Source of the DNA: an uncultured Oscillospiraceae bacterium
Lineage (GTDB): Bacteria; Bacillota; Clostridia; Oscillospirales; Acutalibacteraceae
NCBI GenBank assembly: GCA_900541905.1
Contig: UQLQ01000022.1
Span: 1-30,737 of the forward strand
Direction: 5' to 3'
DNA: 30,737 bases
The translations under genes were made by a program, and so were the position numbers. The notes beneath the pieces were generated by a model, which was not told the DNA's origin, did no database searches, and saw only the letters and a program-made list of their open reading frames with translations. Positions 16,118-23,030 of the stretch are shown in pieces. How positions within the stretch are numbered: position 1 is the first letter of the stretch; every line of letters begins with the position of its first letter.

Positions 16118-16621
16118 TTAATTATCGTAGGTTCCTTTGATGGTGCATTGCTCTAAAATATGCCCGTCCATTTGTCTATATAATTCATTTAAATAAAATC
16201 CGTTGTCAAGTTGTAGTTTTGTATCCAATGCAAACACATGCAATTCGTATAAATGGGTAGTATCGGGAGGGCACATACCACCGTAATAACTGGATTCTTT
16301 TCGGCTTTGCTGACCGCCTTGAACACTCATCCAACTGTTTGCTCCCTGTACAAAATCTGTAGCGGAAATACTCTCATTTTCCTCCAGTTCTGTGCGTGTT
16401 AAGTTTGCTACTGTCCAGTGAATCCATACAAAACCGCCGCTAACAGGATAAGCGTCTTTATCTTCTAATACAATTGCATAAGAAACTGTTCCTGCAGGGA
16501 CATCTTGAATGGATATGGGCAGGGAATAGGTAGGCATACCATGCGCGTTAAATTGTGTACCGCGTTTACCGTATTCATCTGAGATAACACCATGTAAGAT
16601 TCCTGTGCTTGTTACTTTCAT
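16118..16621 (-). CDS. YbhB/YbcL family (PEBP, Raf kinase inhibitor-like) protein
   Basis: 167 residues with PEBP hallmarks: AYPVSGGFVWIHWTVANL, the loop SYYGGMCPPDTTHLYELHVFALD, and the C-terminal helix region LYRQMDGHILEQCTIKGTY. It is cytosolic (no signal peptide). Bacterial members have no settled function; some bind small anions or inhibit peptidases. ATG 16621 is preceded by AGGAGG. It stands alone, with its own promoter and terminator. Confidence 0.9.
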   Translation of the reverse strand: MKVTSTGILHGVISDEYGKRGTQFNAHGMPTYSLPISIQDVPAGTVSYAIVLEDKDAYPVSGGFVWIHWTVANLTRTELEENESISATDFVQGANSWMSVQGGQQSRKESSYYGGMCPPDTTHLYELHVFALDTKLQLDNGFYLNELYRQMDGHILEQCTIKGTYDN

Positions 16622-16649
16622 ATTGTAGCCTCCTGTTTTATTTTCTTAT

Positions 16650-16678
16650 AGTATAGCTATTTGCATATATGATGTAAA
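16650..16678 (-). promoter_or_regulatory. Promoter of the PEBP gene
   Basis: Minus strand TTTACA (16678-16673), 17-bp spacer, TATACT (16655-16650). Confidence 0.7.
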
Positions 16679-16752
16679 TACTATTTTTATTAAAATTACG
16701 TTAACTTTTTGAGTCTAAAAACAAATAAACTATATTATTTCCAATTGCTCGG

Positions 16753-16800
16753 ATATAAATAAACTAAGGCTGATTTTTATCAGCCTTAGTTTATTTATAT
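16753..16800 (-). terminator. Long perfect hairpin after the Mn catalase gene
   Basis: Two exact 22-base arms (16753-16774 and 16779-16800) around TTTT, starting right at the catalase stop codon. The distal arms are AT-only and likely provide the weak tract for termination; the hairpin may also block 3' decay. Confidence 0.75.
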
Positions 16801-17466
16801 TTATTGAAATGCGGGTGGAGTGGATTTTACATTGTGTAATGAAGATTGCGGAGAAGGTTCAGACATGCTGAAATACATTTTTGCAGCCTTTGTTGTGCCG
16901 AAGTCACGGTTAGAACCTGTTTCTTGAACACGATTAAAAGCTTCTCTGAACATAGCGTTATGCGCTTCTTCTCTATTTAGTAAAAAGTCGATAGTTTCTC
17001 TTACCTTTTTATCTTCAATTTGACGATATAAATATTCATATACCACTTTTGCTCTCTGCTCAGAGGCGATATTGGATAATAAATCTGCGCATAAATCTCC
17101 TGTGACAGTAACGTAATCTCCTGTCCAAGAGTAGCCGGAGGCGTTAATTAACCCGGGATTAAGTCCGAGCAACACATGCGATTGTATTTCTCCTGCAGGA
17201 ACGGAAGCGGCGTCTACATCGTGTCCGTTCAACAAGTTAATTGTTTGAGAAACCATTTCCATATGGCTGAGTTCTTCTGCAGCAATATCCAAGAAAAGAT
17301 CCTTAATTTCCGGATCTTTAATGCGGAAGCTTTGTGACATATATTGCATAGCAGCCTTTAGTTCTCCGTTTGCACCTCCCAATTGCTCTTGCAGCAAAGC
17401 AGCATATTGAGGGTTAGGGCGTTCTACTTCTACAGGGTGAAAAAATTGTTTTTCGTGTTTAAACAT
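16801..17466 (-). CDS. Manganese catalase family protein (CotJC-like)
   Basis: 221 residues forming a ferritin-like four-helix bundle. Dimanganese ligands are visible: Glu35 (ANGELKAAMQY), Glu64/65 with His68 (AAEELSHMEM), Glu136 (ASEQRAKVVYEY) and His169 (NREEAHNAMF). The enzyme breaks hydrogen peroxide to water and oxygen. Length is between CotJC (~190) and full Mn catalases (~270), and the Ser/Pro-rich C-terminal end is short. Spore-coat CotJC is usually encoded with cotJA and cotJB; those are not here, so a general peroxide role is equally possible. ATG 17466 follows AAAGGAG. A TATAAT at 17502-17497 lies upstream but has no good -35. Confidence 0.88.
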   Translation of the reverse strand: MFKHEKQFFHPVEVERPNPQYAALLQEQLGGANGELKAAMQYMSQSFRIKDPEIKDLFLDIAAEELSHMEMVSQTINLLNGHDVDAASVPAGEIQSHVLLGLNPGLINASGYSWTGDYVTVTGDLCADLLSNIASEQRAKVVYEYLYRQIEDKKVRETIDFLLNREEAHNAMFREAFNRVQETGSNRDFGTTKAAKMYFSMSEPSPQSSLHNVKSTPPAFQ

Positions 17467-17502
17467 TTGAATACACTCCTTTCCAGGTTAGTATGTATTA
17501 TA

Positions 17503-17742
17503 ATTCCCATTTTATGTATTTCTATTTGCGTCACATATTTTTTTCTGTCTTCATAGCTAAGAAAACGGATTTCAGTTTTGAAATATAAAGTGAAATCTAT
17601 TTTATGCTTAGAGATGATAACATAGCAAGGCTTATGATAGAGTATATTCCGGATAATACAAAAGCAGTCCAAAGGATGTTGGGACTGCTTTTGAGTTTAT
17701 ACAGGAGAAAACACAATCACCGTAAATGTGAGTAAGATAATA
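17503..17742. other. Intergenic region between Mn catalase and tRNA-Pro
   Basis: No convincing gene. A frame on the minus strand to 17672 runs into the catalase gene but has no ribosome binding site and no protein-like composition. An 11-bp inverted repeat AAAAGCAGTCC/GGACTGCTTTT (17660-17670 and 17682-17692) looks like a terminator, with weak T run on either strand. Confidence 0.5.
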
Positions 17743-17784
17743 AAAAAGAAGCCCGGAAACGCCGATTGCGTCCAGACTTCATTC
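17743..17784 (-). terminator. Terminator of tRNA-Pro
   Basis: Minus strand GAAGTCTGGA pairs with TCCGGGCTTC (G-U pairs included), followed by TTTTTT. Coordinates good to one or two bases. Confidence 0.75.
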
Positions 17785-17786
17785 GA

Positions 17787-17863
17787 TGGTCGGGATGACG
17801 CGACTTGAACACGCGGCCTCTGCGTCCCGAACGCAGCGCTCTACCAAACTGAGCTACATCCCG
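17787..17863 (-). tRNA. tRNA-Pro (anticodon CGG)
   Basis: Cloverleaf on the minus strand: acceptor CGGGATG/CATCCCG, D arm GCTC/GAGC, anticodon stem CTGCG/CGCAG with loop TTCGGGA giving anticodon CGG, T arm GCGTG-TTCAAGT-CGCGT, discriminator A, encoded CCA. It reads CCG codons. Confidence 0.95.
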
Positions 17864-17883
17864 ATTTTTATTTTGTATTATCC

Positions 17884-17912
17884 AGTATATCACACAAAAT
17901 CGGAAATCTCAA
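17884..17912 (-). promoter_or_regulatory. Promoter of tRNA-Pro
   Basis: Minus strand TTGAGA (17912-17907), 17-bp spacer, TATACT (17889-17884), about 20 bp before the tRNA 5' end. Confidence 0.75.
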
Positions 17913-17980
17913 TATGGTAATGACCAAACTTTATAAATATATCGTTAAAAAATAATCAGCATGTTTTTGAAATACAAACA

Positions 17981-18006
17981 GGCTGTACAGAAATTTCTGT
18001 ACAGCC
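17981..18006 (-). terminator. Terminator of the LysR-linked operon
   Basis: A perfect 26-bp palindrome (GGCTGTACAGAAA / TTTCTGTACAGCC), 16 bp past the last stop codon, followed on the minus strand by a moderately T-rich stretch. Confidence 0.7.
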
Positions 18007-18022
18007 AGCCTATCAAAATAGG

Positions 18023-18571
18023 TTAGGAAATAGATGCCCCCATAGTATAAACTTCTTGCAGCAATGCGGTATGTTCTTTTGCAGTTCCCGCATCGCTGAT
18101 ACCAACTCCGCGTATGACGCCGGCAAGCCTTGCTTGCTCAAAACAATCAATCCAGCCCTGCATTCCTTTCACAGCGCCGTCCATTGCGCTTTCATCATTT
18201 TCTGCCGCAGTTGTTAATAAATAGATATCTCGAAATGCATATTCGGACGTATAAAGCGAGTTCATCCTATCCAAAAGCGTTTTCATTTGTCCGCACATTT
18301 CATAGTAATAAATTGGTGTTGCAAATGCTATGACATCAGCATGTTGTACTTTTTCAGCAATATTTGCAGCATCATCTTTCATAAAGCATTTCTTATTTTT
18401 TAAGCAGCTAAGACAGCCAATACAAAATCCTATTTGCTTGTTTGCCAGTGAAATAAATTCAACTGTATTTCCGGCCGCTTTGGCACCCTTTTCAAATTCT
18501 TTTGCAAGAATTTCAGAATTACTGTTTTTTCTAAGACTCGTAGAGATTACTAATACGTTTTGTTTCATCAT
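18023..18571 (-). CDS. Iron-sulfur-flavoprotein-like NAD(P)H:FMN reductase
   Basis: 182 residues, flavodoxin-like fold of the FMN_red family: phosphate loop ISTSLRKNSNS near the start and the FMN site ATPIYYYEMCGQMKTLLDR. Between them, Cys50, 53, 56 and 62 (FCIGCLSCLKNKKC) give CX2CX2CX5C, the compact motif of iron-sulfur flavoproteins that hold a [4Fe-4S] cluster beside FMN. Such enzymes carry electrons to quinones, oxygen species or unknown acceptors. ATG 18571 overlaps the upstream stop (ATGA) and has GAGG seven bases ahead. It is the last gene of the operon. Confidence 0.85.
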   Translation of the reverse strand: MMKQNVLVISTSLRKNSNSEILAKEFEKGAKAAGNTVEFISLANKQIGFCIGCLSCLKNKKCFMKDDAANIAEKVQHADVIAFATPIYYYEMCGQMKTLLDRMNSLYTSEYAFRDIYLLTTAAENDESAMDGAVKGMQGWIDCFEQARLAGVIRGVGISDAGTAKEHTALLQEVYTMGASIS

Positions 18572-18894
18572 TCATTTTCCTCATAAATTTCTTTGGCAAA
18601 TCGAAACGCTGCCCATGCCTTTGGCCATCCTACGTAAAAAGCAGCATGGGTCAGTATTTCTGCCATTTCTTCTTTTGTTACACCGCATGCTTTCGCATTT
18701 TGAATATGAAATTGTAAAGAACTGTCCAGAACACCGCTTGCCATCAGTGCGGTTACTGTCACAATGCTCCTATCTCTGGCGGAAAGTTGTTCCTCTCGGG
18801 ACCAAACTTGCCCAAATAACACATCATCATTTAATTGAGCAAACTTGGGTGCAAAATCTCCTAATTGCTCTCTTCCTGCAGTTACTTTGTCCAT
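18568..18894 (-). CDS. Carboxymuconolactone decarboxylase (CMD) family protein
   Basis: 108 residues, all-helical CMD domain: SARDRSIVTVTALMASGV, LQFHIQNAKACGVTKEEMAEILTHAAFYVGWPKAW spans the core (about residues 60-95). The AhpD CxxC active site is absent, so alkylhydroperoxidase activity is unlikely; it resembles the gamma-carboxymuconolactone decarboxylase type, often found beside flavin reductases and cupins. Whether it decarboxylates anything here is unknown. ATG 18894 follows AAGGAGG. Confidence 0.85.
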   Translation of the reverse strand: MDKVTAGREQLGDFAPKFAQLNDDVLFGQVWSREEQLSARDRSIVTVTALMASGVLDSSLQFHIQNAKACGVTKEEMAEILTHAAFYVGWPKAWAAFRFAKEIYEENE

Positions 18895-18909
18895 GGGTAT
18901 CCTCCTTCT

Positions 18910-19437
18910 TTAATACATCAATTCAAAGGTCACATCTGTATTTCCGGTTGTTTCAAATACCTCCACTCCGGATTCAATATGACCCAAATGCTGCCTGCTG
19001 AATTGTTCTCCGTTTTGCCGATACAGAATGACAAAGCTGCCTGCTGTCGGCCAGTAGATAATGTCTCCTACTTCATAGGAGTCGTTCCTAAACATTTCTG
19101 TAGGAAATACGCCTGCACCGTAGTTGTAACACATTTCTCTGTCATATAAATCACGCATGGAAATCGTCATGGGCATTTGTTCCACCAATGCTCTGGTAGT
19201 AACGTTGTTTTCTAAGACAGCAGTAAGCTCTGTTCCGTTTACAGAAATTTTGATAGTGAATGCATTAGCATTCTGTTGATGTTCTAACAAATTGGTATAT
19301 TCCTGCATGGTGTTGTCTCCTTGGATGCTGTTCTGTTCAGATACAACTTGTGAAAAGGATGAATCTATATTACTGCAAGCAGACAAGGACAGCAGCATAA
19401 CAATACCCATTAAGATGCCGGCACAAACTTGTTTCAT
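18910..19437 (-). CDS. Cyclophilin-like fold lipoprotein
   Basis: 175 residues. Residues 1-20 form a signal peptide with lipobox LSAC and lipidated Cys21, so it is anchored outside the membrane. After a Ser/Gln-rich linker (to ~55) comes a cyclophilin-like domain (FTIKISVNGTELTAVLENN, VGDIIYWPTAGSFVILYRQNG, LGHIESGVEVFE) of the small bacterial 'cyclophilin_like' family. This family lacks the residues for proline isomerase activity and its function is unknown; it is often encoded with flavodoxins and alcohol dehydrogenases. It lies 8 bp after the cupin gene and 15 bp before the CMD gene. Confidence 0.8.
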   Translation of the reverse strand: MKQVCAGILMGIVMLLSLSACSNIDSSFSQVVSEQNSIQGDNTMQEYTNLLEHQQNANAFTIKISVNGTELTAVLENNVTTRALVEQMPMTISMRDLYDREMCYNYGAGVFPTEMFRNDSYEVGDIIYWPTAGSFVILYRQNGEQFSRQHLGHIESGVEVFETTGNTDVTFELMY

Positions 19438-19445
19438 ACATTCAC

Positions 19446-19856
19446 CTATTTCAGCTTGTCATATTCGTGTTCTGCTACAGGTTCGCACCACTCCGTACTG
19501 CCGTTTTCTGCCGGAACCTCGACAGCCAGATGAGCAAACCAACTGTCAGGTGCGGCACCGTGCCAGTGTTTTACATTGGCAGGAATATTCACTACATCAC
19601 CGGGGTGAAGTTCTCTGGCCTTTTCACCCCATTTCTGGTAATAACCTCGGCCTGCAGTAACCAATAGAATTTGTCCTCCACCGCTTTTGGCGCGATGAAT
19701 GTGCCAGTGGTTACGGCACCCGGGCTCAAAGGTTACATTTGCAATTGCAACTTGTTGGGTAGAGAGCATATGTAAATAACTTTGTCCGACAAAATACGTT
19801 GCAAAAGCACCATTTTTATCCCCCAGAGGGAATTGACTCAATTCTTTTGGATTCAT
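19446..19856 (-). CDS. Cupin-domain protein
   Basis: 136 residues forming one small beta barrel. Cupin motif 1 appears as GCRNHWHIHRAKSGGGQILLV (His-x-His with a further His), motif 2 as HPGDVVNIPANVKHWHGA, giving a normal metal site. It could be a dioxygenase, isomerase or a binding protein; cupins of this type accompany CMD proteins. ATG 19856 overlaps the upstream stop as ATGA and has GGAGG before it; a longer frame to 19874 would start without a ribosome binding site. Confidence 0.87.
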   Translation of the reverse strand: MNPKELSQFPLGDKNGAFATYFVGQSYLHMLSTQQVAIANVTFEPGCRNHWHIHRAKSGGGQILLVTAGRGYYQKWGEKARELHPGDVVNIPANVKHWHGAAPDSWFAHLAVEVPAENGSTEWCEPVAEHEYDKLK

Positions 19857-20431
19857 ATTTTTTCCTCCAAACAACGTTTGATTATTTTTGCGGGAACACC
19901 GCCCACAACGGTATTTGGGGGTACATCCTTGGCAACAACGGCACCGGCTGCAACAATTGCGCCGTCACCAATGGTAACACCGGGTAAAATGGTTGCATTG
20001 GAGCCAATCCACACTTGTTTTCCGATATAAATTGGTTTTGGAATAATATCGCTGCGTTTTACAGGGTTGAAATCGTGATTTAACGTTGCTAATACTACAT
20101 TATGCCCAATGAGCGTTTCATCGCCAATGGTAATACCGCCCTGATCCTGAAACTTACAACCCATATTGATAAACACATGTTTTCCAATTGTGATATTTTT
20201 ACCGTAGTCTGTATAAAATGGCGGAAACAGTCCAAACGTATTATCCACAGGTTTTCCAATGATGGTTGAAAAAATCTGACGGATTTCATCGGGTGTATGA
20301 TAACTGTTGTTTAATTGGGCAGTTAATTGCAGTGCTTCCTGTGCTGCTTTGTGCATGAATTGGTATACTTCTGACCCGGTATGCACTGTATTTCCCGAGT
20401 TTAATTTATCTAAGAATTCGTGCAGTTCCAT
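19853..20431 (-). CDS. Sugar O-acetyltransferase (LacA/Maa type)
   Basis: 192 residues: an N-terminal helical mac domain (LDKLNSGNTVHTG..EALQLTAQLN) followed by a left-handed beta helix with hexapeptide repeats (IGKHVFINMG, IGDETLIGHNVVLATLNHD, IGKQVWIGSNATILPGVTIGDGAIVAAGAVV). The catalytic His in NHD is present. It would acetylate maltose, glucose or galactosides with acetyl-CoA in the cytosol. I chose ATG 20431, with AGAGGA seven bases before; ATG 20437 abuts that site. 11 bp after the dehydrogenase gene. Confidence 0.88.
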   Translation of the reverse strand: MELHEFLDKLNSGNTVHTGSEVYQFMHKAAQEALQLTAQLNNSYHTPDEIRQIFSTIIGKPVDNTFGLFPPFYTDYGKNITIGKHVFINMGCKFQDQGGITIGDETLIGHNVVLATLNHDFNPVKRSDIIPKPIYIGKQVWIGSNATILPGVTIGDGAIVAAGAVVAKDVPPNTVVGGVPAKIIKRCLEEKI

Positions 20432-20442
20432 AAACATTCCTC

Positions 20443-21615
20443 TTATCGGTAGGATTTTCTTAAAATTTCCACACAGCCCTCATGCGGCAGTTCACAAGGA
20501 TTTGCTAAGAATAAACCTCCCATGGTTTCTTTTGCATTGGTGGCAATTGCTTCAAATTCATCAGGAGTAAAACCGTATTCGCTCATTTTTAAATGCTCTA
20601 CACCGCATGCTTTCTGTAGATTTACAAGGGCTGTAATAAAATCTTCCGGTTTATTTGCATTTGGGATTCCCATTACTTGTGCCATTCTGATAAAACGTTC
20701 ATCGCAAGCGTGATGTTCAATAAAGAATTCATAAAATGCCTTGGAAATCATAATCAGACCTGCTCCGTGAGGCAATTCATGATGAAATGCGCTCATTGCA
20801 TGTTCAATGGAGTGCTCCGCTGTGGTGCTGCAAATGGTCATAACAATACCGGAAAGTGTATTTGCAAAAGCAACATGTTCACGTGCCTCTATGTCATTTC
20901 CATCTTTAACCGCACGTGCAAGGTAAGTGGCAATGTTTTCAATTGCAGTCAATGCGTACATATCGCTCATCATATTTGCACCTTTGGAAATATAGCATTC
21001 CGTAGAATGGAATAATGCGTCAAACCCTTGATAAGCTGTAAACTTTGGAGGGACAGTTCTCATCAACTCCGGGTCTATAATAGAAAGAACAGGGAATAGT
21101 TCGTCCCAACCGCCAAATCCGATTTTTTCATTTTGTTCATCATGGCTGATGACGCCCCATTGGTCTGCCTCAGAGCCGGTACCTGCGGTTGTTGTAATAC
21201 ATACAATAGGAAGCGGTTTCTCCTGCATGGGCTGACCTTTTCCACTTCCGCCCACAATATAATCCCATAGGTCTCCCGGATTGGTGACCATAAATGCCAT
21301 TGCCTTGGCAGCATCCATAACACTTCCGCCGCCCAATGCAACGATAAAGTCACAGTTATTTTCTTTTGCAAATGCAGCACCATTCATAACTGTGGATTTT
21401 AACGGGTTTGCCTGTACTTCGTTGAATAGTACAGAGGTAACACCTGCTTTGTTCAACTGTTTGACTGTGTGATCATAGGCTCCATTTTTAAAAACAGATG
21501 TTCCGTTTGTGGTTACAATCATTGCCTTTTTGCCCGGCATTTTATATTGAGATAATTCCGAAAGTCTTCCATTACCAAATATAAATCTGGTAGGTACATA
21601 CATGTTAAAACTCAT
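20443..21615 (-). CDS. Iron-containing (group III) alcohol dehydrogenase
   Basis: 390 residues, butanol dehydrogenase/YqhD-like. N-terminal NAD(P) domain has ALGGGSVMDAAKAMA; the metal domain shows the Asp/His set in GFDALFHSTE and EHSIEHAMSAFHHELPHGAG. The enzyme reduces aldehydes to alcohols with NAD(P)H, fitting aldehyde detoxification or fermentation. Start ATG 21615 lies eight bases after GGAG and overlaps the end of the small upstream gene by 11 bp; the frame reads further to 21660 with no ribosome binding site. Confidence 0.92.
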   Translation of the reverse strand: MSFNMYVPTRFIFGNGRLSELSQYKMPGKKAMIVTTNGTSVFKNGAYDHTVKQLNKAGVTSVLFNEVQANPLKSTVMNGAAFAKENNCDFIVALGGGSVMDAAKAMAFMVTNPGDLWDYIVGGSGKGQPMQEKPLPIVCITTTAGTGSEADQWGVISHDEQNEKIGFGGWDELFPVLSIIDPELMRTVPPKFTAYQGFDALFHSTECYISKGANMMSDMYALTAIENIATYLARAVKDGNDIEAREHVAFANTLSGIVMTICSTTAEHSIEHAMSAFHHELPHGAGLIMISKAFYEFFIEHHACDERFIRMAQVMGIPNANKPEDFITALVNLQKACGVEHLKMSEYGFTPDEFEAIATNAKETMGGLFLANPCELPHEGCVEILRKSYR

Positions 21616-21838
21616 GTGAACAACTCCTTTTTTGCTTGATATGGTATAGCAGATAGTCAAGGTATTCCAGTTGGTGTTGGTCTTTGTGAATTTGTTCCAA
21701 CAATTTTTTTCGATGTCTGTTTAAAAAATATAGTTGTTCCTCCGGCTGATATTGAAAAAATAATGAAATTTCCTGCTCAGAGAAACCAATATCTTCTAAA
21801 TTTTTCTTTACATCTTGTTCCGCTTTATGATATTCCAT
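21605..21838 (-). CDS. Small helical protein heading the LysR-linked operon
   Basis: 77 residues, strongly charged and Gln/Leu-rich, probably two helices: EQDVKKNLEDIGFSEQEISLFF and LYFLNRHRKKLLEQIHKDQHQLEYLDYLLYHIKQK (residues ~36-70), the second with a heptad pattern like the dimerisation helix of MerR-family regulators; no DNA-binding domain is present. ATG 21838 has GGAGG seven bases ahead. Its last codons overlap the dehydrogenase start, so the two are translationally coupled. Function unknown; a truncated regulator or an adaptor are options. Confidence 0.75.
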   Translation of the reverse strand: MEYHKAEQDVKKNLEDIGFSEQEISLFFQYQPEEQLYFLNRHRKKLLEQIHKDQHQLEYLDYLLYHIKQKRSCSHEF

Positions 21839-21876
21839 GCATCTGCCTCCTTACAAGATGATTATAATCCTCAATT

Positions 21877-21898
21877 ATAAGAAATAGCAAATACTTAT
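21877..21898. promoter_or_regulatory. Possible LysR binding site
   Basis: ATAAG (21877-21881) and CTTAT (21894-21898) form a dyad with 12 bases between, in the divergent region where LysR-type proteins bind their T-N11-A boxes. Two TATAAT-like -10 candidates for the minus operon lie at 21879-21874 and 21866-21861, both with poor -35 boxes, as expected of an activated promoter. Confidence 0.4.
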
Positions 21899-21917
21899 TC
21901 ATTATGGTTTATCATAG

Positions 21918-21946
21918 TTGACAGGAATGGATATGAGATATACAAT
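21918..21946 (+). promoter_or_regulatory. Promoter of the LysR gene
   Basis: TTGACA (21918-21923), 17-bp spacer, TACAAT (21941-21946). It excludes the longer reading of the LysR frame, which would begin inside the -35 box. Confidence 0.8.
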
Positions 21947-21968
21947 AAAACAAAAAGAAGGTGAGATA

Positions 21969-22853
21969 ATGGAACTGCGTGTATTAAGATATTTTCTTGC
22001 TGTGGCAAGAGAAGAGAATATTACAGCGGCGGCTGAAAGTTTACATGTAACGCAGCCGACGTTATCAAAACAGCTTATGGATTTGGAGGCACAGCTTGGA
22101 AAAACGCTTTTTTTAAGAGGCAAAAGAAAAATAACGCTTACAGAAGAAGGGATGTTTCTTCGAAAGCGAGCACAGGAAATTGTGGACTTAGCTGATAAAA
22201 CAGAAGCAGAATTGATGACGTCCGATGATGTGGTAGAAGGAGATATTTATATTGGAGCCGGTGAAACACAAGGGGTTCATTTGATTGCCAAAGCAATTAA
22301 AACACTGCACAATCGCTATCCCAATATTCGATATCATTTATTTAGCGGAAATGGGGAAGATGTTTCTGAACGTCTTGACAAAGGATTAATTGATTTTGGT
22401 TTATTTGTAGGAAATATTGAGTCGAAAAAATATGATTATTTAAAACTTCCCATGGTAGATACATGGGGATTATTGGTGCGCAAAGATGACCCATTAGCAA
22501 AACTGGAATGCATCAAACCAAATGATTTATTAAATGTACGCCTTTTAAGCTCAAGACAGGCGCTCATACAAAACGAATTGTCAGGGTGGCTTGGATATGA
22601 ATTTGAAAAACTGCATGTAGTTGGTACGTATAACTTAATTTACAATGCTTCTTTAATGGTAGAAGAAAGTATGGGAGCAGCACTTTGTTTGAATGGCTTG
22701 TTAAATACCTCCGGCAACAGCAATTTGTGTTTTTTGCCGTTTGAACCTGTTTTAACGGCAGAGCTTAAAATAGCGTGGAAAAAGTATCAGGTATTTACAA
22801 AAGCTGCACAAAAGTTTTTGGATGTATTGCAGAATACATTACATATAGATTAA
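21969..22853 (+). CDS. LysR-family transcriptional regulator
   Basis: 294 residues. N-terminal helix-turn-helix MELRVLRYFLAVAREENITAAAESLHVTQPTLSKQ (about residues 1-35, with recognition helix ~29-37), then linker helix and a substrate-binding type effector domain (~90-290). ATG 21969 follows AAGGTGAG. It is divergent from the seven-gene operon on the other strand and very probably activates it in response to a small ligand, by analogy with the family; the ligand is unknown. Confidence 0.93.
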   Translation: MELRVLRYFLAVAREENITAAAESLHVTQPTLSKQLMDLEAQLGKTLFLRGKRKITLTEEGMFLRKRAQEIVDLADKTEAELMTSDDVVEGDIYIGAGETQGVHLIAKAIKTLHNRYPNIRYHLFSGNGEDVSERLDKGLIDFGLFVGNIESKKYDYLKLPMVDTWGLLVRKDDPLAKLECIKPNDLLNVRLLSSRQALIQNELSGWLGYEFEKLHVVGTYNLIYNASLMVEESMGAALCLNGLLNTSGNSNLCFLPFEPVLTAELKIAWKKYQVFTKAAQKFLDVLQNTLHID

Positions 22854-22926
22854 TTTAGGTGTAAAAAATCACATTTATATACACTTTGTCTTTCAATATA
22901 TTTTTAATATTATGTAATAAACAAAT

Positions 22927-22968
22927 AAAAAGGACTCCAACAGCATACTAGCCGTTGGAGTCCTTTTT
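22927..22968. terminator. Bidirectional terminator between lysR and trkH
   Basis: AAAAAGGACTCCAAC (22927-22941) pairs exactly with GTTGGAGTCCTTTTT (22954-22968), loop of 12 bases. Confidence 0.9.
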
Positions 22969-23030
22969 ATGAAGTATTATCTTTATAAAACAAAACAAAC
23001 TCTCAATCTTATAGTTTATAAAGAACTTCG

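Noticed and set aside
17430..17672. 80-codon frame on the minus strand before Mn catalase
   Set aside because: No ribosome binding site, crosses the catalase start and includes its promoter region; composition is not protein-like.
18568..18894. AhpD-type alkylhydroperoxidase
   Set aside because: The CxxC pair needed for peroxidase activity is missing, so only the broader CMD family is supported.
18330..19001. 223-codon open frame on the plus strand
   Set aside because: Runs antisense through three well-supported genes of the LysR-linked operon; no ribosome binding site or motif.
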